A DNA stretch of 64,000 nucleotides from Bradyrhizobium iriomotense (lineage in GTDB: Bacteria; Pseudomonadota; Alphaproteobacteria; Rhizobiales; Xanthobacteraceae), in assembly GCF_018130765.1 (NCBI RefSeq), contig NZ_JAFCJZ010000015.1, positions 62,001-126,000 of the forward strand. The letters are read 5' to 3'. The translations under genes were made by a program, and so were the position numbers. A model generated the notes under the pieces. That model ran no database searches, was not told where the DNA came from, and saw only the letters and a program-made list of their open reading frames with translations. Each line of letters opens with the position of its first letter. The stretch's first letter is position 1. Below are positions 18,278-27,200 of this stretch, one piece after another.

Positions 18278-20116
18278 ATGGCCCGACCGGCGGTGCTGAC
18301 GGTCGCTGATACGATCGCGAAGAGCTTCTTGCGCGCCGCGGAGATGCGCGGCGACAGGCCGGCCATCCGCGAGAAGAAGTTCGGCATCTGGCAGCCGACC
18401 AGCTGGCGCGAATGGCTGGAGATCTCGAAGGAGATCGCCTATGCGCTTCGCGCCATCGGCTTCATGCCCGGCGACGTCGCCTCCATCATCGCCAATGCCG
18501 TGCCGGAATGGGTCTACGCCGACATGGGCATCCTGTGCGCCGGCGGCGTCTCTAGCGGAATCTATCCGACCGATTCATCGTCCCAGGTCGAGTATCTCGT
18601 CAACGATTCCGCGACGCGGGTGGTCTTCGCCGAGGACGAGGAGCAGCTCGACAAGATCCTCACCTGCCGCGCGCGCTGCCCGTCCCTGCAGAAGGTCATC
18701 GTGTTCGACATGGAAGGCCTCGGCGGCTTTTCCGACGACATGGTGATGTCGTTCGACGAGTTCCGCGCGCTCGGGTGCAACCACATGGTCGCCCGCGAAG
18801 CTCTGTGGCAGGAGATGATCGACAGCCGCAGCGCCGGCGATCTCGCCGTGCTCGTCTACACCTCGGGCACGACGGGTCCGCCCAAGGGAGCGATGCACGC
18901 CAACCGCAGCGTCACGCACCAGATGCGGCACGCCAACGACTTCATCCCGGCGCGGGAGGACGAGGACCGGCTGATCTTCCTGCCGCTCTGCCACGTCGCC
19001 GAGCGCGTCGGCGGCTATTACATCTCGGTCGCGCTCGGCTCGGTGATGAATTTCGCCGAAAGCCCGGAGACCGTGCCGGATAATCTGCGCGAGGTGCAGC
19101 CGACCGTCTTCCTCGCGGTGCCCAGGATCTGGGAAAAATTCTATTCCGCCATCACCATCGCGCTGAAGGATGCAACGCCGCTCCAGCAATGGGTCTACCG
19201 CCGCGCCATCGACATCGGCTACCGCATGGTCGATTGCCGCATCGAGGGCAGGGCGCCGCCGCTGTCGCTGCGCATCGCCAACCGGTTTGCCTACCAGTTC
19301 GCCTTCCGCAACATCCGCCGCATGATCGGGCTCGACCGTTGCCGCATCGCCTTCACGGGCGCTGCGCCCATCGCGCCGGAATTGATCCGCTGGTATCTCG
19401 CGCTCGGCATCGACATGCACGAGGTCTACGGCCAGACCGAGAATTGCGGTGTCGCCACCATGATGCCGGCGGAGCGCATCAAGCTCGGCTCGGTCGGCAC
19501 CGCCGTGCCCTGGGGCGAGGTCGCGCTGTCGTCCGACGGCGAGATCCTGATCAAGGGCGACTTCCTGTTCATGGGCTACCTCAATCAGCCGGAGAAGACC
19601 GCGGAGACGATCGATCAGCGCGGCTGGCTGCACACCGGCGATGTCGGCACCATCGACAACGAGGGGTTCGTCCGCATCACCGACCGGATGAAGGACATCA
19701 TCATTACCTCCGGAGGCAAGAACATCACCCCGTCCGAGATTGAGAACCAGCTCAAATTCTCGCCCTACATCTCCGATGCCGTCGTGATCGGCGACAAGCG
19801 GCCGTATCTCACCTGCCTCGTGATGATCGACCAGGAGAATGTCGAGAAGTTCGCCCAGGACCACGACATCCCCTTCACCAACTATGCGAGCCTGTGCCGG
19901 GCGACGGAGATCCAGCACCTGATCTGGCGCGAGATCGAAGCGGTCAACGCCAATTTCGCCCGCGTCGAGACCATCAAGCGGTTCTACCTGATCGAACGCC
20001 AGCTCACGCCGGAGGACGAGGAGCTGACGCCGACCATGAAGCTGAAGCGCAGCTTCGTGAACAAGCGCTACGCCGCCGAGATCGACGCGATGTATCGCGA
20101 GCGTGCGGTGGCCTGA
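18278..20116 (+). CDS. Acyl-CoA ligase (AMP-binding, long-chain type)
   Basis: A 612-residue AMP-forming acyl-CoA synthetase. The P-loop YTSGTTGPPKG lies near residues 193-203, the A5-like motif EVYGQTENCG near 384, the A7-like TGDVG near 454 and the A8-like ITDRMKDIIITSGGKNI near 465. I chose ATG 18278 because AAGGAGGAG precedes it by about six bases; an in-frame ATG at 18203 would add a low-complexity Gly/Lys-rich head. It follows the four liv genes and precedes their binding protein, so it likely converts the imported acid to its CoA thioester. Long-chain-type sequence; the true substrate could also be aromatic or phenylalkanoic. Confidence 0.9.
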   Translation: MARPAVLTVADTIAKSFLRAAEMRGDRPAIREKKFGIWQPTSWREWLEISKEIAYALRAIGFMPGDVASIIANAVPEWVYADMGILCAGGVSSGIYPTDSSSQVEYLVNDSATRVVFAEDEEQLDKILTCRARCPSLQKVIVFDMEGLGGFSDDMVMSFDEFRALGCNHMVAREALWQEMIDSRSAGDLAVLVYTSGTTGPPKGAMHANRSVTHQMRHANDFIPAREDEDRLIFLPLCHVAERVGGYYISVALGSVMNFAESPETVPDNLREVQPTVFLAVPRIWEKFYSAITIALKDATPLQQWVYRRAIDIGYRMVDCRIEGRAPPLSLRIANRFAYQFAFRNIRRMIGLDRCRIAFTGAAPIAPELIRWYLALGIDMHEVYGQTENCGVATMMPAERIKLGSVGTAVPWGEVALSSDGEILIKGDFLFMGYLNQPEKTAETIDQRGWLHTGDVGTIDNEGFVRITDRMKDIIITSGGKNITPSEIENQLKFSPYISDAVVIGDKRPYLTCLVMIDQENVEKFAQDHDIPFTNYASLCRATEIQHLIWREIEAVNANFARVETIKRFYLIERQLTPEDEELTPTMKLKRSFVNKRYAAEIDAMYRERAVA

Positions 20117-20213
20117 AACGCGCGTGCCCGACGGGGGGCGTGCGCAGACGAGAAGCGAAGAAGCGATGGCCCCGCTCTTCGTGCAACATGGGCCTTATGG
20201 AGAGGAGACGTCG

Positions 20214-21413
20214 ATGTCGAAATCGTTCAGCGCGTTCGGCCTTGCTGTGAGCGCCGTGGTGCTCACGCATCTGCCGGCCGCAGCGCAGACCAAGGTCACC
20301 AATGAAGGCATCTCGGCAACCGAGATCGTCATCGGTACCCATCAGGATCTGTCGGGTCCGATCAAGGGCTGGGGCGTCCCCGTCTCCAACGGCATGAAGA
20401 TGGCGGTCGACGAGGTCAACGCGGCCGGCGGCATCAACGGCCGCAAGATCCGCCTGGTGGTCGAGGACAGCGGCTACGATCCGAAGAAGGCCGTGCTGGC
20501 ATCGCAGAAGCTGATCGAGCGCGACAAGATCTTCGCGATGGTGGGGCCGATGGGATCGCCCACCGTGCTCGCCGCGCAGGATATCCTGCTCGACGCCGGC
20601 GTGCTGCAGCTCTTTCCGCTGACGGCCGCGGAGTTCACCTTCAAGTTCGATCCGGCCAAGCCGCAGGAGCGGCTGAAGTTCAACAACCTCCTGCCCTATG
20701 TCGAGAGCACGCGCGCCGCGCTCAAATACATGATTGAGGCAAAGAATTTCAAGAAGCCGTGCATCATGCATCAGGACGACGAGTACGGAAAGAACGTGCT
20801 CGATGGCTTCAACCAGCAGCTCGCCGCCATGAAGGTGCAGCCAGCATCGATCACGAGCTACAAGCGCGGCGCCTCCGACTTCTCGGCGCAGGTCGCCAAG
20901 ATGAAGTCCGACGGCTGCGACCTCGTCGTGCTCGGCGCGGTCCTCCGTGAGCCGATCGGCACGATGAGTGAAGCGAAGAAGCTCGGATGGGACGTCACCT
21001 TCCTCGGCGCCACGCCCGTTAACGTGCTCGAAGTGCCAGCGCTCGGCAAGGAAGTGGTGGAAGGCTTGTATTCCGCTTCGAACTTCGAAATTCCCTATGA
21101 AGACACCGCGAAAGGAAAGGTGAAGGACTGGCTCGTCAATTACAAGAAGATGTTTAACGCCGACGCCAACACCCAGGCGATCATTGGCTACAATGCGGTG
21201 ATGACGTTCGCGCATTATGCCAACAAGGCTGGCAAGGATCTCACTGGCCAGAAGATGCTCGACGCGCTGGAGTCCGGCGACAAATTCCAGGACATCTTCA
21301 ATTCGCCGCCGACGGTGTTCTCGAAGACCAACCATCTCGCCACCACCATCACACAGGTCCAGCAGGTCAAGAACGGCCGCTGGGTGCTGGTGAAGGACAA
21401 TCTGATGTTTTGA
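20214..21413 (+). CDS. Periplasmic binding protein of the liv-type importer
   Basis: A 399-residue type I periplasmic binding protein. Residues 1-23 form a signal peptide (ends PAAAQ) and GAGAGGAGA lies just upstream of ATG 20214, so the longer in-frame extension is not used. The mature protein opens ISATEIVIGTHQDLSGPIKGWG and has the usual NAAGGINGRKI motif. It closes the operon and supplies the ligand-binding step for LivHMGF. No conserved amino-acid-binding Ser/Thr pair could be located with certainty, in line with a different ligand. Confidence 0.9.
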   Translation: MSKSFSAFGLAVSAVVLTHLPAAAQTKVTNEGISATEIVIGTHQDLSGPIKGWGVPVSNGMKMAVDEVNAAGGINGRKIRLVVEDSGYDPKKAVLASQKLIERDKIFAMVGPMGSPTVLAAQDILLDAGVLQLFPLTAAEFTFKFDPAKPQERLKFNNLLPYVESTRAALKYMIEAKNFKKPCIMHQDDEYGKNVLDGFNQQLAAMKVQPASITSYKRGASDFSAQVAKMKSDGCDLVVLGAVLREPIGTMSEAKKLGWDVTFLGATPVNVLEVPALGKEVVEGLYSASNFEIPYEDTAKGKVKDWLVNYKKMFNADANTQAIIGYNAVMTFAHYANKAGKDLTGQKMLDALESGDKFQDIFNSPPTVFSKTNHLATTITQVQQVKNGRWVLVKDNLMF

Positions 21414-21434
21414 GATCTCGCGGCGCGAACGGTG

Positions 21435-21602
21435 CACCCTCTCCCCTTGTGGGAGAGGGTGGATCGCCGCGAAGCGGCGAGCCGGGTGAGGGGTCTCTAT
21501 CCTCGCGAACAGTCTTGCGCGTCGTGAGAACCCCTCATCCGGCGCGCTCAGGAGCGCAATTGCGCTCCAAAGCGCGCCACCTTCTCCCACAAGGGGAGAA
21601 GG
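21435..21602. repeat. Extragenic palindrome, family A
   Basis: Left arm CACCCTCTCCCCTTGTGGGA at 21435 and right arm CACCTTCTCCCACAAGGGGA near 21578. Inner arms are GGGTGAGGGGTCTC and CCCCTCATCC; small hairpins such as GATCGCCGCGAAGCGGCGA lie inside. It is placed between the binding protein and a convergent secreted protein gene. Confidence 0.88.
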
Positions 21603-21612
21603 AAGAAGAGTC

Positions 21613-22728
21613 CTACGACCCCCCGCCCGCCGTCCCCGAGTTCACCGGGGACAGCTCGTCTTCGCGGCAGCGCCAGCCGTCGGCGGCTTTGACGAAGGCG
21701 AAGGTTCGCTGGATCCTCAGCCGGCGCGTGACGTTGAAGGCGTCTGCGGAGCGCTCCTTGTTGCCGGCGCCCGGCTGCGGGCGACCCGTCCTGGCGTCCC
21801 AGCAGGTGCCGGTGCAGCCGGAGGCGACCTTGCTGCAGGTGGTGAAGGGGGCGAGCACCACCATCTCGATCTCGCCCGTGACCTGCGCGTCCTGGTCGGT
21901 CACCTGACTGTCGACGGCGTAGACGCGGTTGATGCGCAGGAAATTGCCGCAGGAATTGGCCGCATGGATCCGCGCGGCGCAGAAATCGACGGCGTCGGTA
22001 TCCGGGATGCGGGCCGCGACTTGCCGGCCGAACACCTTTTTCGGATCGCCCTTGGCGGCGCGGATCTCGTCGGCCTTGCGCGTGAGGTAGTCGGCGAGAC
22101 AATCCTCCGCCGACTCGAGCTCTTGCAGCGGCACGTTCTCCTTGCCGACGAGATTGCACTTCCGATCGCGCTCTCGCGTCCACCTTCCGTATTCGGCGAA
22201 GGCAAAGCGCGCCGCGGTCGGGTCCAGCTTGCCGATCAGGCCGAGCACCTGGCCATTGAGCTCCGTTTCGGCAAGCGCCAGCGACGGGTCCGCGCAGATC
22301 ACCGCGCCCGCCGCCGTATTGGCGGCGAGACAGTCGAAATCGGGATCGCGCAGGATCGCGGCGCGCTCCTCGGTCACCTTGAGCAGGCACGCCTTCACCT
22401 GGTCGAACTCGTCGGCGCGGATCGCGGTCTGGCCGACGATGCCGCAACTGAGATTGCGCTGGCGGCCCCAGATCGCGTTCTCCTCGATCGCCGGCAGGCG
22501 ATCGGGCAGGCGGGCGAGCCGCGCTTCGTTCGCCATGCTCAGCTTCGCGGCGGCGGCGGCAAGCTCGGTGTCACCGCAGAACAATTGATTGCCGGGATCG
22601 CGGATCAGTTGGCAGTTGTTCTTCGCGAACAGCGGCAGCCTGTCGGCGATGGCGCGGTCGTATTGCGCGGACACGGGCGCCGCCGCAAACGCCAGCAGCG
22701 CAAGCACAGACAGCACGATGAACCGCAT
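21613..22728 (-). CDS. Secreted protein with two LprI-like (DUF1311) modules
   Basis: A 371-residue protein with a signal peptide (residues 1-21, ending VSAQ). Two cysteine-containing blocks look like LprI/DUF1311 modules: one near FCGDTELAAAAAKLSMANEA with a later RQRNLSCG, another near VICADPSLALAETELNGQVL with FAEYGRWTRERDRKC. LprI-type proteins inhibit lysozyme in mycobacteria, and the wider family is of unknown role. About ten further cysteines suggest disulfides in the periplasm. The C-terminal third, around FTTCSKVASGCTGTCWDA, is distinct and unassigned. Confidence 0.72.
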   Translation of the reverse strand: MRFIVLSVLALLAFAAAPVSAQYDRAIADRLPLFAKNNCQLIRDPGNQLFCGDTELAAAAAKLSMANEARLARLPDRLPAIEENAIWGRQRNLSCGIVGQTAIRADEFDQVKACLLKVTEERAAILRDPDFDCLAANTAAGAVICADPSLALAETELNGQVLGLIGKLDPTAARFAFAEYGRWTRERDRKCNLVGKENVPLQELESAEDCLADYLTRKADEIRAAKGDPKKVFGRQVAARIPDTDAVDFCAARIHAANSCGNFLRINRVYAVDSQVTDQDAQVTGEIEMVVLAPFTTCSKVASGCTGTCWDARTGRPQPGAGNKERSADAFNVTRRLRIQRTFAFVKAADGWRCREDELSPVNSGTAGGGS

Positions 22729-22811
22729 TCCAGTCGCCCCCCGCCAAGCCCGCGGCCATGCTAGCGCCCCGGATCGTGCGGTGGAATGGGGTTTTTGGTG
22801 GGTGCAGACTC

Positions 22812-22931
22812 GTAGCCCGGATGGAGCGCAAGCGTAATCCGGGGCCGGTGCCAGTGGTAAGAGTCCCGGATTTCGCGGAGCCTGTCATCGGGCGGCGCTT
22901 CGCGCCGACCCGTTGGCTCCATCCGGGCTAC
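22812..22931. repeat. Extragenic palindrome, family B (GTAGCCCGGATGGAG)
   Basis: The outer arms GTAGCCCGGATGGAG (22812-22826) and CTCCATCCGGGCTAC (22917-22931) match perfectly over 15 bases. An inner hairpin is GGCGGCGCTTCGCGCC. It fills the gap between the LprI-like gene and the LapG-like gene; a related element lies at 4806. Confidence 0.88.
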
Positions 22932-22938
22932 AAAAGGA

Positions 22939-23670
22939 TCAGTGCGCCTCGGCGGGCGCCATCGACAGCCGCATCGGCTCGTCGACATATTTCATCACGG
23001 CCGACTGGTAGAGCACGAACAGCGGCTGGTAGCTGCGCGCAGCGTCGTCCTCGACCATCGCCATGCGGCGGTTGTCGAGCATCAGCCAGTGGCCGTCCAG
23101 CTTTGCGGCCACAACCGCGTGCTCTTCGCCGGCCCTGACGTCACGCACCACGACGATGCCGAGATCCTCGGTGGCGACGCCCGCAAGCCGCAGCGCGGCC
23201 AGCTTGGCGATGGCATAGTCCTCGCAATCGCCGGCGCCGCGCGCGAAGGTCGCTAGCGGCGAGCTCCAGACGTCGTCGGTGCCGTCATTGGCGGGGTGGA
23301 TGGCGAGATTGATGGCGCGATTGGTCTCGCCCAGCCGGGCGCGGCCGTCGCGGGCACGGGCCTGGTCGACGATGGCGAGCAGCTTAAGGGCCGCGGGCGA
23401 CGCGCAATTGTCGCGGTCGCCGTCGCACAGCGCGAGCTGCACCATGTCGTCGTCGAGCCTGGACTTCAGCGCGGACCATTTCTGCTGGAGCCCGCCGGAC
23501 GAGATCGCGAAGGCGAACACGCCGAACGGCTCTGCGGATTTGCGCACGAGGACACCGGCGCCCGGCGACAGCAGCGTGCCGGCGCGAAGCTCGGCGGCCG
23601 ATCCGAGCAGGACCAGTCCGCACAGGACAAGGATTGCGCGCCAGGCGCGCGAGCGAGCAGCGGTCTCCAT
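22939..23670 (-). CDS. Secreted transglutaminase-like cysteine protease (LapG/BTLCP family)
   Basis: A 243-residue bacterial transglutaminase-like cysteine protease (DUF920/BTLCP). A signal peptide covers residues ~1-30. The catalytic triad is visible as Cys149 in GAGDCEDYAIAKL, His184 in GEEHAVVAA and Asp199 in WLMLDNRR. In Pseudomonas, LapG of this family cuts a surface adhesin near its N-terminus and frees it. Here the gene is divergent from a giant adhesin gene, which supports that role, but the family also has unrelated members and no LapD-like receptor is present in the window. ATG 23670 is preceded by GAAGGGG. Confidence 0.85.
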   Translation of the reverse strand: METAARSRAWRAILVLCGLVLLGSAAELRAGTLLSPGAGVLVRKSAEPFGVFAFAISSGGLQQKWSALKSRLDDDMVQLALCDGDRDNCASPAALKLLAIVDQARARDGRARLGETNRAINLAIHPANDGTDDVWSSPLATFARGAGDCEDYAIAKLAALRLAGVATEDLGIVVVRDVRAGEEHAVVAAKLDGHWLMLDNRRMAMVEDDAARSYQPLFVLYQSAVMKYVDEPMRLSMAPAEAH

Positions 23671-23833
23671 CTGACATCCCCTTCCAGCTTCGCCCAGGTC
23701 TCTCTCGACCTCGACGTGCCGGGCTTTGTTGCTTTCGCGGAGATAGTGCGAGACGGGCCGTTTTGTTCTGCTTAACGGGCCCGGCAGGGGTCCCAAAACC
23801 GTGGGACAGGCTGAAACAAGCCCGCCCAAATTG

Positions 23834-23847
23834 CGTAAAATTTTACG
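23834..23847. promoter_or_regulatory. 14-base palindrome in the adhesin/protease intergenic region
   Basis: CGTAAAATTTTACG is a perfect palindrome between the protease gene (start 23670) and the adhesin gene (24292). It lies in the AT-richer 620-base gap, which holds no gene, and could be an operator. The binding factor is unknown. Confidence 0.5.
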
Positions 23848-24116
23848 AATCGGCAGCTAGGGAAGTGTCCGGTGGCGGCGAAATGCAGCCGACTGCAAGT
23901 TAAAGTTGTGGGGCTGTCGATTCTACGTCCTATGGCTAACAAGCCCGCGATTTCACGGGGTCTGTTAGTTAGGTCACAGATTTAGCTCCGTATTTGCCGC
24001 AGGATGTCGCGGGGAACTCCTGGGAAAAGATGACAAGAGTATCTGCTGTCTGATCTATACAGCGGATTACTTTGGATGCTTGGAAATGTCCGCAAAAAAG
24101 CCGAATTCGACTTCAG

Positions 24117-24131
24117 AATACTGTCAGTATT
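24117..24131. promoter_or_regulatory. 7-1-7 inverted repeat upstream of the adhesin gene
   Basis: AATACTG (24117-24123) and CAGTATT (24125-24131) are perfect inverted copies about one base apart, 160 bases before the adhesin start. It is a candidate operator in the AT-rich gap. Confidence 0.45.
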
Positions 24132-24291
24132 ACTTCGATTCCTTGCCGGAGACGCGGTTTCCTAGGCGCCGGTAGGGCCAAGTGATGCGAAATCACACAA
24201 GCAATAGATGGTTTCGCTAAGGACTTGGTAATGCTAAGCAAGCTTAGGCGGTCGATACTTTCATAATTATTAACCCTTTTACGGTGCCCCG

Positions 24292-27200
24292 TTGAATTAC
24301 GCTGGCAAATTTGACGCCGCGATTCCCTTCCACGGCGAAGGTTCCCATGCGCCCGCCTATGTCCACGTCGATTCCTTTACAGCTAAGGCGCACGGTCACG
24401 TGCCCGATGGGGCAGTCGTTGTTCCCGACCCGAACCTGATTTTTTACGGCGAGTTCAAGCGCGCAGGCCTCGACCTCGTGCTGTCCCATGAGGGGCGTGA
24501 CGTCGTCGTTCACGATTATTTTAGGGGCGACAAGCGCGCGGCGATCGCCTCGCCCGATGGCGCGCACCTCACGGGCGACATCGTCAATGCGCTCACCGGC
24601 CACGTGCAATATGCGCAGGCCGCGCCAGGCGTTGCCACGGCCCAGGTCATCGGCCACGTCACGAAACTCTCCGGCAGCGCGACCGCGATCCGCAACGGCG
24701 TCTCGGTCGCCCTGAACAACGGCGACAATGTCGAGAAGGGCGATGTGGTCTCGACCGGCGCCGACTCGACGCTCGGCATCACCTTCATCGACGGCACCGT
24801 GTTCGGCCTGTCCTCCAATGCGCGGATGGTGCTGAACGAGATGGTCTACGACCCCAACGGGTCGAACAACTCCTCGCTGCTCAGCCTGGTCGCAGGCACC
24901 ATCACCTTCGTCGCCGGCGAGACCGCCAAGCACGGCGACATGAAGGTCGACACGCCGGTCGCGACCATGGGCATCCGTGGCACCGCGGTGCTGAACCAGA
25001 TCAATTTCGTCGTTCCCGTCGGCGGCGGTGATCCGCAGCCGCAGGTGAGCTTCCAGGTGCTGGTCGAGCCGAACGGCACCACCGGCTCCTACATCCTGTT
25101 CGACAAGGTCACGCTGCTGCCGATCGCGACGGTCAACCAGGCCGGCCAGATGATCCAGATCAGCGGCGGCAACGTCTCGATCAGCAACGCGCTGATGTCG
25201 CCGGACGTGCAGAAGCTGATCACGGACGTGTTCACGCTGAAGTTCACCGACAACAACAGCAACACCAAGCTGACCACGAACTTCACCGACACGATCACGC
25301 CGGGCGCCACCCAGGAGCTGATGTTCAAGTCGGCCTCGGGCGACGTCGCGATCGCGACCTTCACGAACCTCAATCACACGGGATCGGCGGGGCCGGGCGA
25401 TTCCCAGCCGACCGCCGAGCGTATTCCCGGCCAGCCGCTGGCGCGGAGCCTCGATCTCGGCGGCAATGTGACGACGGCATTCTCGCTGAGCGAGCGCGCG
25501 GGCACCACCGGCGACACCACGCATTCCGATACGATCTCTGGCCGGATCACCTTCGTCGATCAGAATCTCGGCGACCTGCCGACGGTGAGCATAAGCCTCG
25601 CCGAGGCGCCGAACTACGTCTACAAGAATGCCGGCCAGCAGGACGTCACCGGCTCGCTCAGCGCTCTCCAGAAGCAGGACATCGCTGCGACGCTGATCCA
25701 GATCAGCGTGGCCCCCGACGGCGGCAACAACAACAACGGCTCGGCGGTCTGGACCTACACGATCCCCGACAACGTGTTCGATTTCCTCGCGGCCGGCGAA
25801 ACATTGACGCTGACCTACATGGTCCGCGTCGACACCAATTTCCAGGTCAACCCGGAATCCGCGTTCATCCCGATCACCATCACGATCACGGGCACCAACG
25901 ACAAGCCGGTGATCACCAGCAGCGTTCCGACCATCACGTTCGAAGGCGGCACCAGCGTGCCGGGCGGCCCGCTTGTCAGCGATGAGGCGACCTCGGGCAC
26001 GCTGAACTTCGCCGACGTCGATCTGACCGACACGCACACCGTGTCGGTGGCGCTGACCAGTGCGACGCTGCCCGATGGCAGCACCGTTCCGCCGGGCCCG
26101 CTCGCGGCATTCCAGAGCGCGATGTCGGTTGCGATCGCGTCGGGTGCCGACAGCACCGGTGATGGCACCGGCACCATCAACTGGTCGCTGGCCGACCTTC
26201 CGGTCTATCTCGCCGACTTCATTCCGAGAGGCGAGGTGCTGACGCTCGTCTACACCGTGACGGTCACGGACGCGCAAGGCGCGACCGCGCAACAGACCAT
26301 CACCGTCACGATCACCGGTACCGATGCGCCCGCCGTGGTGTGGATCGCGACCGAGAAGCCTGGCGCACCCTCGGGCGGCTTCTGGAAAGACGCCGCGAAC
26401 TGGGCGACCGGCACCGTTCCGACCATCGACGACGACGTCATCGTCATCACCGATCAATTGCACGGCCTGACGCCGTCTTTCCCGGCCACGATCGACGCGC
26501 CGGCCTATGCCAAGTCGGTCACGATGAATGATTTCGGTGGTCCGCCGCCGCAGCTGATCAACCGGAGCTCGCTGACGATCGCGGGCTCGCTCGACATGGG
26601 CGCGGACTCGATCTTCACCAACGCCGCGACCGGCACGGCGTCGATCGGCGGCCTGGCCGAGATCCTGGACACCAGCGTATTCACCAATGCCGGATATTTG
26701 ACGCTCAAGGCCGGCGGCGATTTCGCCGTCGGCACCACGATCACCAATTCCGGCACGCTCGAACTGTTCGGCGGCACGCTGAAGACGCTGGCCGAGATCC
26801 ACAATGCCGGCGGCACGCTGAAGACCGATGCCGGCGCGACGTTGATCGTCGACGGCACGACGGTCGACGGCGGCACTGTCACCATTCTCGGCACGCTGGA
26901 GCTCGACGGCGTCAGCCTGATCGAGAACGGCACGCTGAACAATTCCGGCACGATCAACGTCAAGGGCACCGCCGAGTTCGCCGGCGAGACCGTGGACAAC
27001 GCGGCGAGCGGTGTGATCGAGGTGCTGGCAAATGGCTGGCTGACGATCCATCAGGGTTCCAGCGTCACCAATGCCGGCCAGATCACCATCGACGCCTCCG
27101 GCAGGCTGGTCGTCAACAACGCGACGATCGGCGGCGCCGGCGAGGTGATCGGCACCCTGGACGGCGAGGGCGAGGATGGCCCGATCTTCAACGCCGGTGC

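Noticed and set aside
20103..20213. Upstream extension of the liv binding protein; similar extensions at 36697-37032, 38557-38751, 48842-49012
   Set aside because: Signal peptides, ribosome-binding sites or family lengths support the later starts; some extensions run through palindromic repeats.
24606..24640. YAQAAPG as a LapG cleavage site
   Set aside because: The order is not the known Ala-Ala-Gly motif and it lies before the FecR-like domain rather than after it; kept only as a remark.
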